Shown here one piece after another: positions 50,953-59,327 of a stretch of 64,000 bases of DNA. The position numbers were made by a program, and so were the translations under genes. This stretch comes from 3107 sp965216225 (GTDB taxonomy: Bacteria > Pseudomonadota > Alphaproteobacteria > Rhodobacterales > Rhodobacteraceae), in assembly GCA_965216225.1 (NCBI GenBank), contig CBDCFF010000031.1, positions 62,001 through 126,000 of the forward strand, read 5' to 3'. The stretch's first letter is position 1. The number at the start of each line of letters is the position of its first letter. Under the pieces are notes generated by a model that made no database searches, was not told where the DNA came from, and saw nothing but the letters and a program-made list of their open reading frames with translations.

Positions 50953-52182
50953 ATGGCATTCTGGATTGCGGCCATCGGGCTGTGCCTTCTGGTGACTGCG
51001 CCTGTTGCGCTGGCGGCGCTGCGCGTCCGTCACCGGGCAGGGACGGGCGCAGGGGCGGGCGCAGGGGCTGACACCGCCATCTATCGCGATCAGTTGCGCG
51101 AACTGGATCAGGATCGCGCGCGCGGCGTCATATCCGAAGCCGACGCCGTGCAGGCAAGGATCGAGATTTCCCGCCGCCTGCTTTGTGCCGATGCCGCAGC
51201 GGGAAAGATCGCGCTGTCGGAAGCCCCGGCCACGGCGACGCGCATGATGATCGCGGCGGCGGCGGTGCTGGTGGGCGGGGCCGGGTCGCTCTACCTTATG
51301 CTGGGTGCGCCCGGCTATCCCGACCTTCCGCTTCGGGAACGGATCGGGGCGGCGGAAGAGGCGCGCGCCAGCCGCCCCGGTCAGGCAGTGGCAGAGGCTG
51401 AGCCGGCATCAGCCCGATCCGGGGCCACCGAAGAATATCAGGCCCTGGTCGCCCGGCTGCGGCGGGTTGTGGCCGACCGCCCCGACGACCTGCAAGGCCA
51501 TGTCCTGCTTGTGCAGGGCGAGGCGCGGCTGGGCAATTTCGCCGCCGCCCACGCAGCCCAGGCACTGGTGCTTGCCCTGAAGGGCAGGGTGGCAACCGCT
51601 GATGACTGGGCGGACCATGCCGACCTGCTGATCCTTGCCGCCGGGGGGTATGTCTCGCCCGAGGCCGAACAGGCCCTGACCCGCGCCCTCGCGCTTGATC
51701 CCGCGAATGGCGTCGCCCGCTATTATTCCGGCCTGATGTTCCTGCAAACCGGTCGCCCCGATCTGGCCTTTCAACTCTGGGCGACGCTGTTGCGGGAAAG
51801 CCGTCCCGATGCCCCGTGGCTTCCCCTGATCCGCGCCCGGATCGAAGAGGTCGCCCTGCGCGCCGGTGTGCAGTACACCCTGCCAGAGCCCCAAGCCGCC
51901 CTGCCCGGCCCCTCTGCCGAAGAGGTGTCCGCCGCCGGGGAACTCGGCACCGGGGATCGCGCCCGGATGATCCGCAGCATGGTCGAGGGCCTGGCCGAAC
52001 GCCTTGCAACCGAAGGCGGCGCGGCGCAGGAATGGGCCCGCCTTGTCGGCGCACTGGGGGTTCTGGGGGAGGTCGCCCGCGCCCGCGCCATCCGGGCAGA
52101 GGCGCAAATCGTATTCGCCGGTGACGCAAACGCCCTCGCGCTGATAAACAGCGCCGCACAAAACGCAGGGCTTATCGAATGA
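50953..52182 (+). CDS. ccmI: c-type cytochrome maturation protein CcmI
   Basis: CcmI presents apocytochrome c to CcmFH in the haem-ligation complex. The protein is 409 aa. TM1 is FWIAAIGLCLLVTAPVALAA, followed by the CcmI-type cytoplasmic loop (YRDQLRELDQDRARGVISEA; ARIEISRRLLCAD) and TM2 (MMIAAAAVLVGGAGSLYLML). The periplasmic part has TPR motifs (DLQGHVLLVQGEARLGNFAA; ALDPANGVARYYSGLMFLQT). The start at 50953 follows GAGGAG. Its stop overlaps ruvX by 4 nt. Confidence 0.93.
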   Translation: MAFWIAAIGLCLLVTAPVALAALRVRHRAGTGAGAGAGADTAIYRDQLRELDQDRARGVISEADAVQARIEISRRLLCADAAAGKIALSEAPATATRMMIAAAAVLVGGAGSLYLMLGAPGYPDLPLRERIGAAEEARASRPGQAVAEAEPASARSGATEEYQALVARLRRVVADRPDDLQGHVLLVQGEARLGNFAAAHAAQALVLALKGRVATADDWADHADLLILAAGGYVSPEAEQALTRALALDPANGVARYYSGLMFLQTGRPDLAFQLWATLLRESRPDAPWLPLIRARIEEVALRAGVQYTLPEPQAALPGPSAEEVSAAGELGTGDRARMIRSMVEGLAERLATEGGAAQEWARLVGALGVLGEVARARAIRAEAQIVFAGDANALALINSAAQNAGLIE

Positions 52183-52643
52183 TCCACGAGCAGATCGAGG
52201 ATTTCGCCGCCGCCCTGCCCCCCATGCGCGCGCTTGCCGGGCTCGACCTCGGCACCAGGACCATCGGCGTCGCCGTGTCGGACGGCTTTCGTTCCATCGC
52301 CACGCCGCTGAAGACGCTCAGACGCAAAAGGTTCCCGGACGATGCGGAGGCGCTCCTGAAAATCCTTGCCCACCGGCAGGTTGGCGGGCTGATAATCGGC
52401 CTGCCCCGCAACATGGACGGCTCCGAAGGCCCCCGCGCCCAATCCACCCGCGCCTTTGCGCGCAATCTTTCGCGCCTTGCCGATATTCCCGTCGCCTTCT
52501 GGGACGAACGCCTGTCCACCGTCGCCGCCGAACGCGCATTGCTGGAGGCGGACATGTCCCGGAAACGCCGCGCAGAGGTTGTCGATCATGTCGCCGCCGG
52601 GTATATCCTGCAAGGCGCGCTGGATCGGCTGGCGCATTTGTAG
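52179..52643 (+). CDS. ruvX: Putative pre-16S rRNA nuclease / Holliday-junction resolvase-like YqgF
   Basis: The protein is 154 aa with an RNase H-like fold. The first catalytic Asp is in LAGLDLGTRTIGVAVSDGF, Glu/Asp in VGGLIIGLPRNMDGSEG and WDERLSTVAAERAL, and the final Asp in RAEVVDHVAAGYILQGALD. The family is essential in 16S rRNA 5' maturation in E. coli; the resolvase activity is less certain. It overlaps ccmI by ATGA and is followed 15 bp later by the DUF1289 gene, so the three form an operon. Confidence 0.94.
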   Translation: MIHEQIEDFAAALPPMRALAGLDLGTRTIGVAVSDGFRSIATPLKTLRRKRFPDDAEALLKILAHRQVGGLIIGLPRNMDGSEGPRAQSTRAFARNLSRLADIPVAFWDERLSTVAAERALLEADMSRKRRAEVVDHVAAGYILQGALDRLAHL

Positions 52644-52657
52644 GCAAAAGGACCGCC

Positions 52658-52894
52658 ATGCCCGACGATGTCTGGAGGCGCGACGAAATACAGTCGCCCT
52701 GCGTCGGTGTCTGCGTCATCCACCCGGAGGCGCGCATCTGCGCCGGGTGTATGCGCACCATCGACGAGATTCGCGACTGGTCCCGCCTGACCGACGAGGA
52801 CCGCGCCCGGATCGCCGCAGACCTGCCCACCCGCGCGCCGCTTCTGAAAAAACGCCGTGGCGGACGGGCGGCGCGGTTGAAGCAGCCGGATTGA
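52658..52894 (+). CDS. DUF1289-family cysteine-rich small protein
   Basis: The protein is 78 aa. The signature SPCVGVCVIHPEARICAGCM has four Cys (residues ~14, 18, 28, 31) that could bind a metal or Fe-S cluster. It continues RTIDEIRDWSRLTDEDRARI, the rest of the DUF1289 domain, and a basic tail. Many proteobacteria carry it near unrelated genes; function is unknown. Third gene after ccmI and ruvX. Confidence 0.88.
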   Translation: MPDDVWRRDEIQSPCVGVCVIHPEARICAGCMRTIDEIRDWSRLTDEDRARIAADLPTRAPLLKKRRGGRAARLKQPD

Positions 52895-52994
52895 GCGGAT
52901 TGAAGGGCCACTCGGAGCCTGTCCTGTCAAAGACGTTTCCCCGATTTCCGTCGCCATGCCTTCCCAGTCGCCGGGAAAAATCGGAACAGGCCCC

Positions 52995-53495
52995 TCAGGG
53001 GGTCTGGTTCATGCGCTCTTCCAGCACATCGAAGGGCACGCCCGGCGCATCCTTCGCCCCGCGTATCACCAGCGATGTCTTGACACTGGCCACATTGTCC
53101 GCGGCGGTCAGTTCGCCGGTCAGGAAGCCCTGAAAGCCCGACAGGTCCGGGGCCACGCATTTCAGGATGAAATCCACCTCGCCATTCAGCATGTGACATT
53201 CGCGCACCAGGGGCCAGTTCCTGCACCGCTCCTCGAACGCCGACAGATCCGCCTCGGCCTGAGAGACCAGCCCCACCATCGCATAGACCTGCACCTCGAA
53301 CCCCAGCGCCCGCGCATTGACATCCGCGTGGTAGCCACGGATATATCCCTGCTGTTCCAGAGAGCGCACACGACGCAGGCAGGGGGGCGCGGAAATGCCC
53401 ACTCGCCTGGCAAGCTCCACATTGGTCATGCGCCCGTCGGCCTGAAGCTCTGCCAGGATCATCCGGTCGATTTCATCCAGTTTCATGCCAGCCAT
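52995..53495 (-). CDS. Lrp/AsnC-family transcriptional regulator
   Basis: The protein is 166 aa (an alternative start is Met4). The HTH reads RMTNVELARRVGISAPPCLR, close to the Lrp recognition-helix pattern, and the RAM/AsnC effector domain follows (VQVYAMVGLVSQAEADLSAF; ECHMLNGEVDFILKCVAPDL). It is divergent from trxB, and a near-perfect palindrome (53544-53560) in the gap could be its operator. The ligand is probably an amino acid, identity unknown. Confidence 0.92.
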   Translation of the reverse strand: MAGMKLDEIDRMILAELQADGRMTNVELARRVGISAPPCLRRVRSLEQQGYIRGYHADVNARALGFEVQVYAMVGLVSQAEADLSAFEERCRNWPLVRECHMLNGEVDFILKCVAPDLSGFQGFLTGELTAADNVASVKTSLVIRGAKDAPGVPFDVLEERMNQTP

Positions 53496-53543
53496 CTTGT
53501 CCCCCGGACAGGATTTTCATTTTTTCCAGCAGCGCCCCGCGTG

Positions 53544-53560
53544 ACGCAATTAAATTACGT
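53544..53560. promoter_or_regulatory. Palindromic AT-rich operator candidate, lrp/trxB intergenic
   Basis: ACGCAATTAAATTACGT is a 17-bp palindrome with mismatches only at positions 4, 9 and 14, unusually AT-rich for this region. It lies 49 bp upstream of the lrp start and about 140 bp before trxB. Size and composition fit Lrp/AsnC sites, so autoregulation is plausible. Confidence 0.45.
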
Positions 53561-53698
53561 CTGCACGCAACTATCTTACTTCATCGACCGGGTGCAAGCG
53601 TTTTTGGCAATGCTGCGCATCGGGGGCTTCAACGGGGGCTTTCAACCTGCGCGGCGCGCGTCTATATCCCCCCGGACTGCTGGCAACGGGGGGCCACG

Positions 53699-54643
53699 AT
53701 GGCTGACACACGGCACACGCGCGTTCTGATCATTGGCTCCGGCCCGGCCGGATACACGGCCGGCGTCTATGCCGGCCGGGCGATGCTGAACCCCGTTCTG
53801 GTGCAGGGAATGGAACCGGGCGGCCAGTTGACCACCACCACCGAAGTCGAGAACTGGCCCGGCGACACCGAGGTTCAGGGCCCCGACCTGATGGTCCGGA
53901 TGGAGGCCCATGCCAGGGCGGTGGGCTGCGAGGTTGCCGGCGACATCATCAGCGATCTGGATCTGTCCCGACGCCCCTTTACCGCCAGCGGCGACAGCGG
54001 CGCGACCTACACCGCCGACGCCGTTATCCTGGCAACCGGGGCGCGGGCCAGATGGCTCGGCCTGCCGTCGGAAGAGAAATTCAGAGGCTTCGGCGTCTCG
54101 GCCTGCGCCACCTGCGACGGGTTCTTTTATCGCGGGCAGGAAATCGTCGTCATCGGCGGCGGCAATACCGCTGTGGAAGAGGCGCTGTTTCTGACCAACT
54201 TCGCCTCTCGGGTCACGCTGATCCATCGCCGGGACGAACTGCGCGCCGAGAAGATTCTGCAAGACCGCCTGTTCAGGAACAAAAAGATAAAGCCGCTCTG
54301 GTTTCATGTGCTCGAAGAGGTCGTCGGCGCCGAAAATCCGCCGGGCGTGACTGGCGTGAGGGTGCGCAACGTGAAAACGGACGAGACCTTGGAAATCCCC
54401 TGCGCGGGCGTCTTCGTCGCCATCGGCCACACCCCGGCGAACGAGCTGGTCAGGGATGTGCTGGACACCCACATGGGCGGCTATGTCGTCACCAGACCCG
54501 ACTCGACCGAAACCTCGGTCCCCGGCGTCTTCGCGGCGGGCGATCTGACCGACCACAAATATCGTCAGGCCGTCACCTCGGCAGGCATGGGCTGCATGGC
54601 GGCGCTGGAAGCAGAGCGCTTTCTGGCCGAACAGGAAGAATGA
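53699..54643 (+). CDS. trxB: Thioredoxin-disulfide reductase
   Basis: NADPH-dependent flavoenzyme reducing thioredoxin. The protein is 314 aa. The FAD site is IIGSGPAGYTAGVYAGRAML, and the redox pair Cys136/Cys139 is in ACATCDGFF. The NADPH site is VVIGGGNTAVEEALFL. The C-terminal FAVGDLTDHKYRQAVTSA-type block reads FAAGDLTDHKYRQAVTSAGM. Length and motifs are standard. The start at 53699 is preceded by GGGGG. Its divergent neighbour is the Lrp-like regulator. Confidence 0.96.
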   Translation: MADTRHTRVLIIGSGPAGYTAGVYAGRAMLNPVLVQGMEPGGQLTTTTEVENWPGDTEVQGPDLMVRMEAHARAVGCEVAGDIISDLDLSRRPFTASGDSGATYTADAVILATGARARWLGLPSEEKFRGFGVSACATCDGFFYRGQEIVVIGGGNTAVEEALFLTNFASRVTLIHRRDELRAEKILQDRLFRNKKIKPLWFHVLEEVVGAENPPGVTGVRVRNVKTDETLEIPCAGVFVAIGHTPANELVRDVLDTHMGGYVVTRPDSTETSVPGVFAAGDLTDHKYRQAVTSAGMGCMAALEAERFLAEQEE

Positions 54644-54825
54644 TTTCCCGAATCCCGGCGGTCTTGCGGCCTTTTCGCCTCGAATTGCATTTATTGCGCG
54701 CGGGTGCTTGAACTTTTTCCCCGTCGCAGGCACATCTGCGCGCACATTCACGGGCACATCCGCGCACAGGATCGGCCGTTTCGCCGGACAGCCCTGTTGT
54801 TGACAATCATTGACCGGAACGCTTC

Positions 54826-56541
54826 ATGACCATGTCCGCCAACCTTACCCCGATCCCGGAACTGTACGTTTCCCATGATTCCGCGCAAAAGCTGAAGGTC
54901 GAGGCCGCCAGCCTGGCCAGCCATGACCTGTCGCCGCGCCAGATCTGCGATCTGGAGCTTCTGATGAACGGGGGCTTCAACCCGCTGAAGGGATTCCTGA
55001 GCGAACAGGATTACAACGGCGTCGTCGAAAACATGCGCCTGGCCGATGGCACGCTGTGGCCGATCCCGATCACCCTGGATGTGTCCGAAGAGTTCGCGGC
55101 CAGCATCACGGCGGGGCAGGACATCGCGCTGCGCGACCGGGAAGGCGTGATCCTCGCGACCATGACCGTGACCGACCGCTGGACCCCGGACAAGGCGCGC
55201 GAGGCGGAAAAGGTGTTCGGCGCCGATGACAGCGCCCATCCCGCCGTGAACTATCTGCACAATGTCGCGGGCAAGGTCTGTCTGGGCGGCCCGGTCATCG
55301 GCATCCAGCAGCCCGTTCACTATGATTTCCGCGGCCGCCGCGACACCCCGAATGAGCTTCGCGCCTTTTTTCGCAAGCTGGGCTGGCGCAAGATCGTCGC
55401 CTTTCAGACCCGCAACCCATTGCACCGCGCGCATCAGGAACTGACCTTCCGCGCCGCGAAAGAGGCGCAGGCGAACCTGCTGATCCACCCGGTCATCGGC
55501 ATGACCAGACCCGGCGATGTCGATCACTTCACCCGCGTGCGCTGCTATGAGGCGGTGCTGGACAAATATCCGGGCGCCACCACCACCATGAGCCTTCTGA
55601 ACCTCGCCATGCGCATGGCCGGCCCGAGAGAGGCGGTCTGGCACGGGCTTATCCGCAAGAACCACGGTTGCACTCATTTCATCGTCGGCCGCGACCATGC
55701 GGGGCCTGGCAGGAACTCGAACGGAGAGGATTTCCATGGCCCCTATGATGCGCAGGAACTGTTCCGCAGGCATCAGGATGAAATCGGCATCGAAATGGTT
55801 GATTTCAAACACATGGTCTATGTGCAGGAACGCGCGCAATACGAACAGATGGACGAGATCGCCGACCGGGACCGCGTGACGATCCTGAACATTTCCGGCA
55901 CGGAACTGCGCCGCCGCCTGCACGAAGGGCTGGAGATTCCGGAATGGTTCTCTTTCCCGGAGGTCGTGAACCAGCTTCGCAACCGCTACCCGCCGCGTTC
56001 ACGGCAAGGCTTCACGGTATTCTTCACCGGCTTTTCCGGCTCCGGCAAATCCACCATCGCCAACGCGCTGATGGTCAAGCTGATGGAGATGGGCGGGCGA
56101 CCGGTAACATTGCTGGATGGCGACATCGTGCGCAGGAACCTGTCTTCGGAGCTTGGTTTCTCGAAAGCGCACCGCGACCTGAACATCCGCCGTATCGGCT
56201 ATGTGGCGTCGGAGATCACCAGGAACGGCGGCATCGCCATCTGCGCGCCCATCGCGCCCTATGCCGCCACACGGCGCGCCGTGCGCGAAGAGATCGAGGC
56301 GTTCGGCGCCTTTGTCGAGGTTCATGTCGCGACCTCGATCGAGGAATGCGAGCGCCGCGACCGCAAGGGGCTCTACAGGCTCGCCCGCGCGGGCAGAATC
56401 GCAGAGTTCACCGGCATTTCCGACCCTTACGATGTGCCGGAGAATCCGGAACTCCGGGTCGAGACGGAAAATGTGGACGTGGACAACTGCGCCCACCAGA
56501 TTTTGCTGAAACTGGAATCGATGGGCCTGATCGCAGGCTGA
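54826..56541 (+). CDS. Bifunctional sulfate adenylyltransferase / adenylylsulfate kinase
   Basis: The protein is 571 aa. Residues ~1-385 are dissimilatory-type ATP sulfurylase with QTRNPLHRAHQELTFRAAKE and GRDHAGPGRNSNGEDF, forming APS from sulfate and ATP. Residues ~395-571 are APS kinase with P-loop GFSGSGKSTIANAL and LLDGDIVRRNLSSELGFSKA and the FTGISDPYDVPENPELRVET block, forming PAPS. The fusion is common in alphaproteobacteria and feeds sulfate assimilation or sulfation. The 182-bp gap after trxB has TTGACA near 54800 but no full promoter. No cysH/cysI genes are nearby. Confidence 0.95.
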   Translation: MTMSANLTPIPELYVSHDSAQKLKVEAASLASHDLSPRQICDLELLMNGGFNPLKGFLSEQDYNGVVENMRLADGTLWPIPITLDVSEEFAASITAGQDIALRDREGVILATMTVTDRWTPDKAREAEKVFGADDSAHPAVNYLHNVAGKVCLGGPVIGIQQPVHYDFRGRRDTPNELRAFFRKLGWRKIVAFQTRNPLHRAHQELTFRAAKEAQANLLIHPVIGMTRPGDVDHFTRVRCYEAVLDKYPGATTTMSLLNLAMRMAGPREAVWHGLIRKNHGCTHFIVGRDHAGPGRNSNGEDFHGPYDAQELFRRHQDEIGIEMVDFKHMVYVQERAQYEQMDEIADRDRVTILNISGTELRRRLHEGLEIPEWFSFPEVVNQLRNRYPPRSRQGFTVFFTGFSGSGKSTIANALMVKLMEMGGRPVTLLDGDIVRRNLSSELGFSKAHRDLNIRRIGYVASEITRNGGIAICAPIAPYAATRRAVREEIEAFGAFVEVHVATSIEECERRDRKGLYRLARAGRIAEFTGISDPYDVPENPELRVETENVDVDNCAHQILLKLESMGLIAG

Positions 56542-56643
56542 CACCGGGGCGCGTGGCATCGACATTCTTCAGTTTCCGCAAACGCTTGCAGGCAAATGCG
56601 CAGCCATCCCCACCGAAGGCATCGCTGGTGAACGCATATCCCG

Positions 56644-56871
56644 TCAGTGGACGGAGACCGGCGCGAAATCGTTCTGGCGCGCAAGGATAAAGGCCATGTC
56701 GCGGCTTCCGGTCAGGGCAAGCTGTTCGCCATCCTCGCTGCAAAGCGCATAAACGCTCTCGGCGCCCATCGCCCGCTTGCGCAGTTCGTCCGGCAGATCC
56801 TCGACGTTTACGCGGCGTACATAGACCTTGCGTTCGCCCAGCAGCCTGTCGAAATCATAACGTGTATCCAT
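56644..56871 (-). CDS. DUF1150-family small protein
   Basis: The protein is 75 aa and reads RKVYVRRVNVEDLPDELRKR, then SVYALCSEDGEQLALTGSRD, then AFILARQNDFAPVSVH, the pattern of alphaproteobacterial DUF1150 proteins. It lies 27 bp downstream of hsp20 on the same strand, the usual neighbour, so it is probably co-expressed on heat shock. Biochemical role unknown. Confidence 0.88.
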   Translation of the reverse strand: MDTRYDFDRLLGERKVYVRRVNVEDLPDELRKRAMGAESVYALCSEDGEQLALTGSRDMAFILARQNDFAPVSVH

Positions 56872-56898
56872 GATATGCCTCCTTGACCTCTTGACCTT

Positions 56899-57312
56899 TC
56901 AACCTTTCCCGATGCGGATCGTCTGCACGATCCTGTCAGGCGTGGCCCGTTCCAGAACCACATGCAAAAGCCCGTTTTCCATGCTCGCCCCGGCCGCTTC
57001 GACCCCTTCGGCCAGTACGAAGGCGCGCTGAAACTGGCGGGCGGCGATTCCCCTGTGCAGGAACTCCCGGCCTTCATTGTCATCGGCCTGCCGTCCGCGA
57101 ATCACAAGCTGCCGGTCCTCGACGGTGATCGACAGTTCCGACTCGGCGAACCCGGCCACGGCCAGCGTGATGCGATAGCCGTGTTCGCTGGTTTGCTCGA
57201 TATTGAAGGGCGGGTAGCCGTCATTGCCGGATTTCGCGGCACGTTCCACCAGCCGTTCAAGCTGATCAAATCCCAGAAGAAAGGGATGCGTTCCAAGAGA
57301 CAGCTTCGTCAT
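56899..57312 (-). CDS. Hsp20/alpha-crystallin small heat-shock protein
   Basis: The protein is 137 aa, IbpA-like. The start at 57312 gives MTKLSLGTHPFLLGFDQLER. The alpha-crystallin domain covers residues ~35-125: PPFNIEQTSEHGYRITLAVA, ESELSITVEDRQLVIRGRQ, FLHRGIAARQFQRAF and the ENGLLHVVLER strand before the basic C-terminal tail. It keeps unfolding proteins soluble. A sigma-32-like promoter lies 62 bp upstream, and the DUF1150 gene follows. Confidence 0.94.
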   Translation of the reverse strand: MTKLSLGTHPFLLGFDQLERLVERAAKSGNDGYPPFNIEQTSEHGYRITLAVAGFAESELSITVEDRQLVIRGRQADDNEGREFLHRGIAARQFQRAFVLAEGVEAAGASMENGLLHVVLERATPDRIVQTIRIGKG

Positions 57313-57374
57313 TGATACGTCCTGATTGTAGCGACCGCCAGGCAAGCCCCGCAATGGCAGCCCGCCCTTTTCCG

Positions 57375-57404
57375 AATATGGGGTGGCGTTTGATCGGGCG
57401 CAAG
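57375..57404 (-). promoter_or_regulatory. Candidate sigma-32 (RpoH) heat-shock promoter for hsp20
   Basis: On the minus strand CTTGCGC (ending at 57404) is followed by a 14-bp spacer and CCCCATATT (57383-57375). This matches the E. coli sigma-32 pattern (CTTGAAA, then CCCCATnTA) at the -10 in all but the last base and at the CTTG core of the -35. It lies 62 nt before the hsp20 start. Confidence 0.6.
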
Positions 57405-57489
57405 GCAATAACATGGCTTCGCGCGGGGCTTTGCGAACGCGCCCGGAACGGTTACAATCCATGCGAAGGCAATCGCGAAAACATCGACC

Positions 57490-57711
57490 ATGACGCAGAC
57501 CCCACCGGAAATGAGCCACGAGGATGTCCTGCGCGTCCGCCTTGAGGTGCTGAAAAGCAAGCATCGCGATCTGGACGAGGCAATCGGCGCGCTTCAGGAA
57601 AAAAGCACCGGCGATGCGCTGACTCTCAAGCGCCTCAAGAAACGGAAACTTGCGCTGAAGGATCAGATACGGCGCATCGGGGATGAACTCCTGCCCGACA
57701 TCATTGCCTAG
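57490..57711 (+). CDS. DUF465 (YdcH-type) small coiled-coil protein
   Basis: The protein is 73 aa. The charged helical pattern LEVLKSKHRDLDEAIGALQE followed by LTLKRLKKRKLALKDQIRR is the DUF465/YdcH signature. Function is unknown, though it is common in proteobacteria. It precedes purE by 39 bp on the same strand; in this family that order is usual. It is divergent from hsp20. Confidence 0.88.
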   Translation: MTQTPPEMSHEDVLRVRLEVLKSKHRDLDEAIGALQEKSTGDALTLKRLKKRKLALKDQIRRIGDELLPDIIA

Positions 57712-57750
57712 CCTGCGCGAATCCCTATAGTGCCGCCCTGGAGGGACAGC

Positions 57751-58239
57751 ATGACCGAAACACGGGTCGGGATCATCATGGGCAGTCAATCGGACTGGCC
57801 CACCATGCGCGAAACCGCGCATATCCTCGATGAACTGGGCGTGACATACGAGGCGCGAATCGTCTCGGCCCACCGCACGCCCGACCGGCTCTGGGAATAT
57901 GGCAAGACGGCGCTGGAACGCGGCCTGCGGGTGATTGTCGCGGGCGCAGGCGGGGCGGCGCATCTGCCGGGGATGATCGCCTCGAAGACCCGTGTGCCGG
58001 TGGTCGGCGTGCCGATTCAGACACAGGCGCTCGCCGGGATTGACAGTCTTTACTCCATCGTCCAGATGCCGAGGGGATTTCCCGTGGCAACCATGGCGAT
58101 CGGGGCTGCGGGGGGCGCGAATGCGGGCCTGATGGCGGCGCAGATACTGGCCTTGCAAGATGCCGGGCTGGCGGCGCGCCTTGATCAATGGCGCGCTGAC
58201 CTGTCGGCCTCGGTGGCTGCGGAACCCGGCGATGACTGA
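57751..58239 (+). CDS. purE: N5-carboxyaminoimidazole ribonucleotide mutase
   Basis: Class I PurE moves the carboxyl group from N5 to C4 of the imidazole in purine synthesis. The protein is 162 aa from MTETRVGIIMGSQSDWPTMR (57751), seven codons inside an upstream in-frame Met. Active-site motifs are GSQSDW, SAHRTPDRLWEY with the catalytic His, and GAGGAAHLPGMIAS. Its last 8 nt overlap purK. GGAGGG precedes the start. Confidence 0.95.
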   Translation: MTETRVGIIMGSQSDWPTMRETAHILDELGVTYEARIVSAHRTPDRLWEYGKTALERGLRVIVAGAGGAAHLPGMIASKTRVPVVGVPIQTQALAGIDSLYSIVQMPRGFPVATMAIGAAGGANAGLMAAQILALQDAGLAARLDQWRADLSASVAAEPGDD

Positions 58240-59305
58240 ACCTTTGCGGCCGGGGGCCGTGATCGGCATTCTGGGCGGCGGACAACTGGGCCGGATGCTG
58301 TCGGTTGCGGCATCCCGTCTGGGCTTCGGATGCCACATCTATGACCCCGGCGCCAACCCGCCCGCCGGGCAGGTCGCCGGGGCCGTCACCACTGCCGCCT
58401 ATGTGGATGAGACCGCGCTGAGCGCCTTTGCCGATGCGGTCGATGTCATCACCTACGAATTCGAGAACATCCCGGCCGGCGCGCTTGATCTGCTTGCATC
58501 CCGTCGCCCGATCCGCCCCGGACGGCGGTCTCTGGCCATCAGCCAGGACCGTCTGGCCGAAAAGACGTTCCTGACCGGTCTCGGCCTGGAAACCGCCCCC
58601 TTCGCCGCCATCGCCGATGCCGACGACCTGAACCGCGCGCTGGCCGATATTGGCACCCCGGCGATCCTGAAAACCCGCCGCTTCGGCTATGACGGCAAGG
58701 GGCAGGCGCGGATCGAGGCGGACGCGGACGCCGGGGCGGCGCTGAACGCCATGGCCGGGGCTTCCGCAATCTGCGAAGGGTTCGTGGATTTCAGCCACGA
58801 GATTTCGGTGATCGGCGCGCGCGGGATCGACGGCGCCACCGCCTGTTTCGATCCGGGCGAGAATGTCCACAAGGACGGCATCCTGCGCACAACCACCGTC
58901 CCCGCCCGGCTGGGCGCGGCGCACAAGGCGGATGCGGTACTGCTGACCGGCAGGATTCTGAACGCGCTTGGCCATGTGGGGGTTATCGGGGTGGAACTGT
59001 TCGTGACGCCGCAGGGCCTGATCGTCAACGAAATCGCGCCGCGCGTCCATAATTCCGGCCACTGGACGCAGAATGGCTGCGCCATCGACCAGTTCGAGCA
59101 GCATATACGCGCCATCACCGGCTGGCCCCTGGGCGATGGCCGACGCCATTCGGATGTGGTGATGGAGAACCTGATCGGTGACGACATGGACCGGCTGCCT
59201 GAAATCGCGAACGAACCGGCCGCCGCGCTGCACCTTTATGGCAAGGCCGACGCCATCGCCGGGCGCAAGATGGGCCATGTGAACCGGATTGTCGGGCAGG
59301 GGTAG
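58232..59305 (+). CDS. purK: N5-carboxyaminoimidazole ribonucleotide synthase
   Basis: ATP-grasp enzyme that carboxylates AIR using ATP and bicarbonate, supplying PurE. The protein is 357 aa. The N-terminal GILGGGQLGRMLSVAASRLG fold is followed by the ATP-grasp core ILKTRRFGYDGKGQ, and C-terminal VNEIAPRVHNSGHWTQNGC with the magnesium ligands. HVNRIV near the end is typical. It overlaps purE by 8 nt, so the pair is translated together. Confidence 0.94.
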   Translation: MTEPLRPGAVIGILGGGQLGRMLSVAASRLGFGCHIYDPGANPPAGQVAGAVTTAAYVDETALSAFADAVDVITYEFENIPAGALDLLASRRPIRPGRRSLAISQDRLAEKTFLTGLGLETAPFAAIADADDLNRALADIGTPAILKTRRFGYDGKGQARIEADADAGAALNAMAGASAICEGFVDFSHEISVIGARGIDGATACFDPGENVHKDGILRTTTVPARLGAAHKADAVLLTGRILNALGHVGVIGVELFVTPQGLIVNEIAPRVHNSGHWTQNGCAIDQFEQHIRAITGWPLGDGRRHSDVVMENLIGDDMDRLPEIANEPAAALHLYGKADAIAGRKMGHVNRIVGQG

Positions 59306-59327
59306 CGCCCTTCAGCCCTGACCGGTT

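Noticed and set aside
54798..54826. TTGACA promoter directly before the sat/APS kinase gene
   Set aside because: A -10 at the usual distance would fall on or after the start codon, so TTGACA near 54800 is unlikely to be the -35 of this gene.
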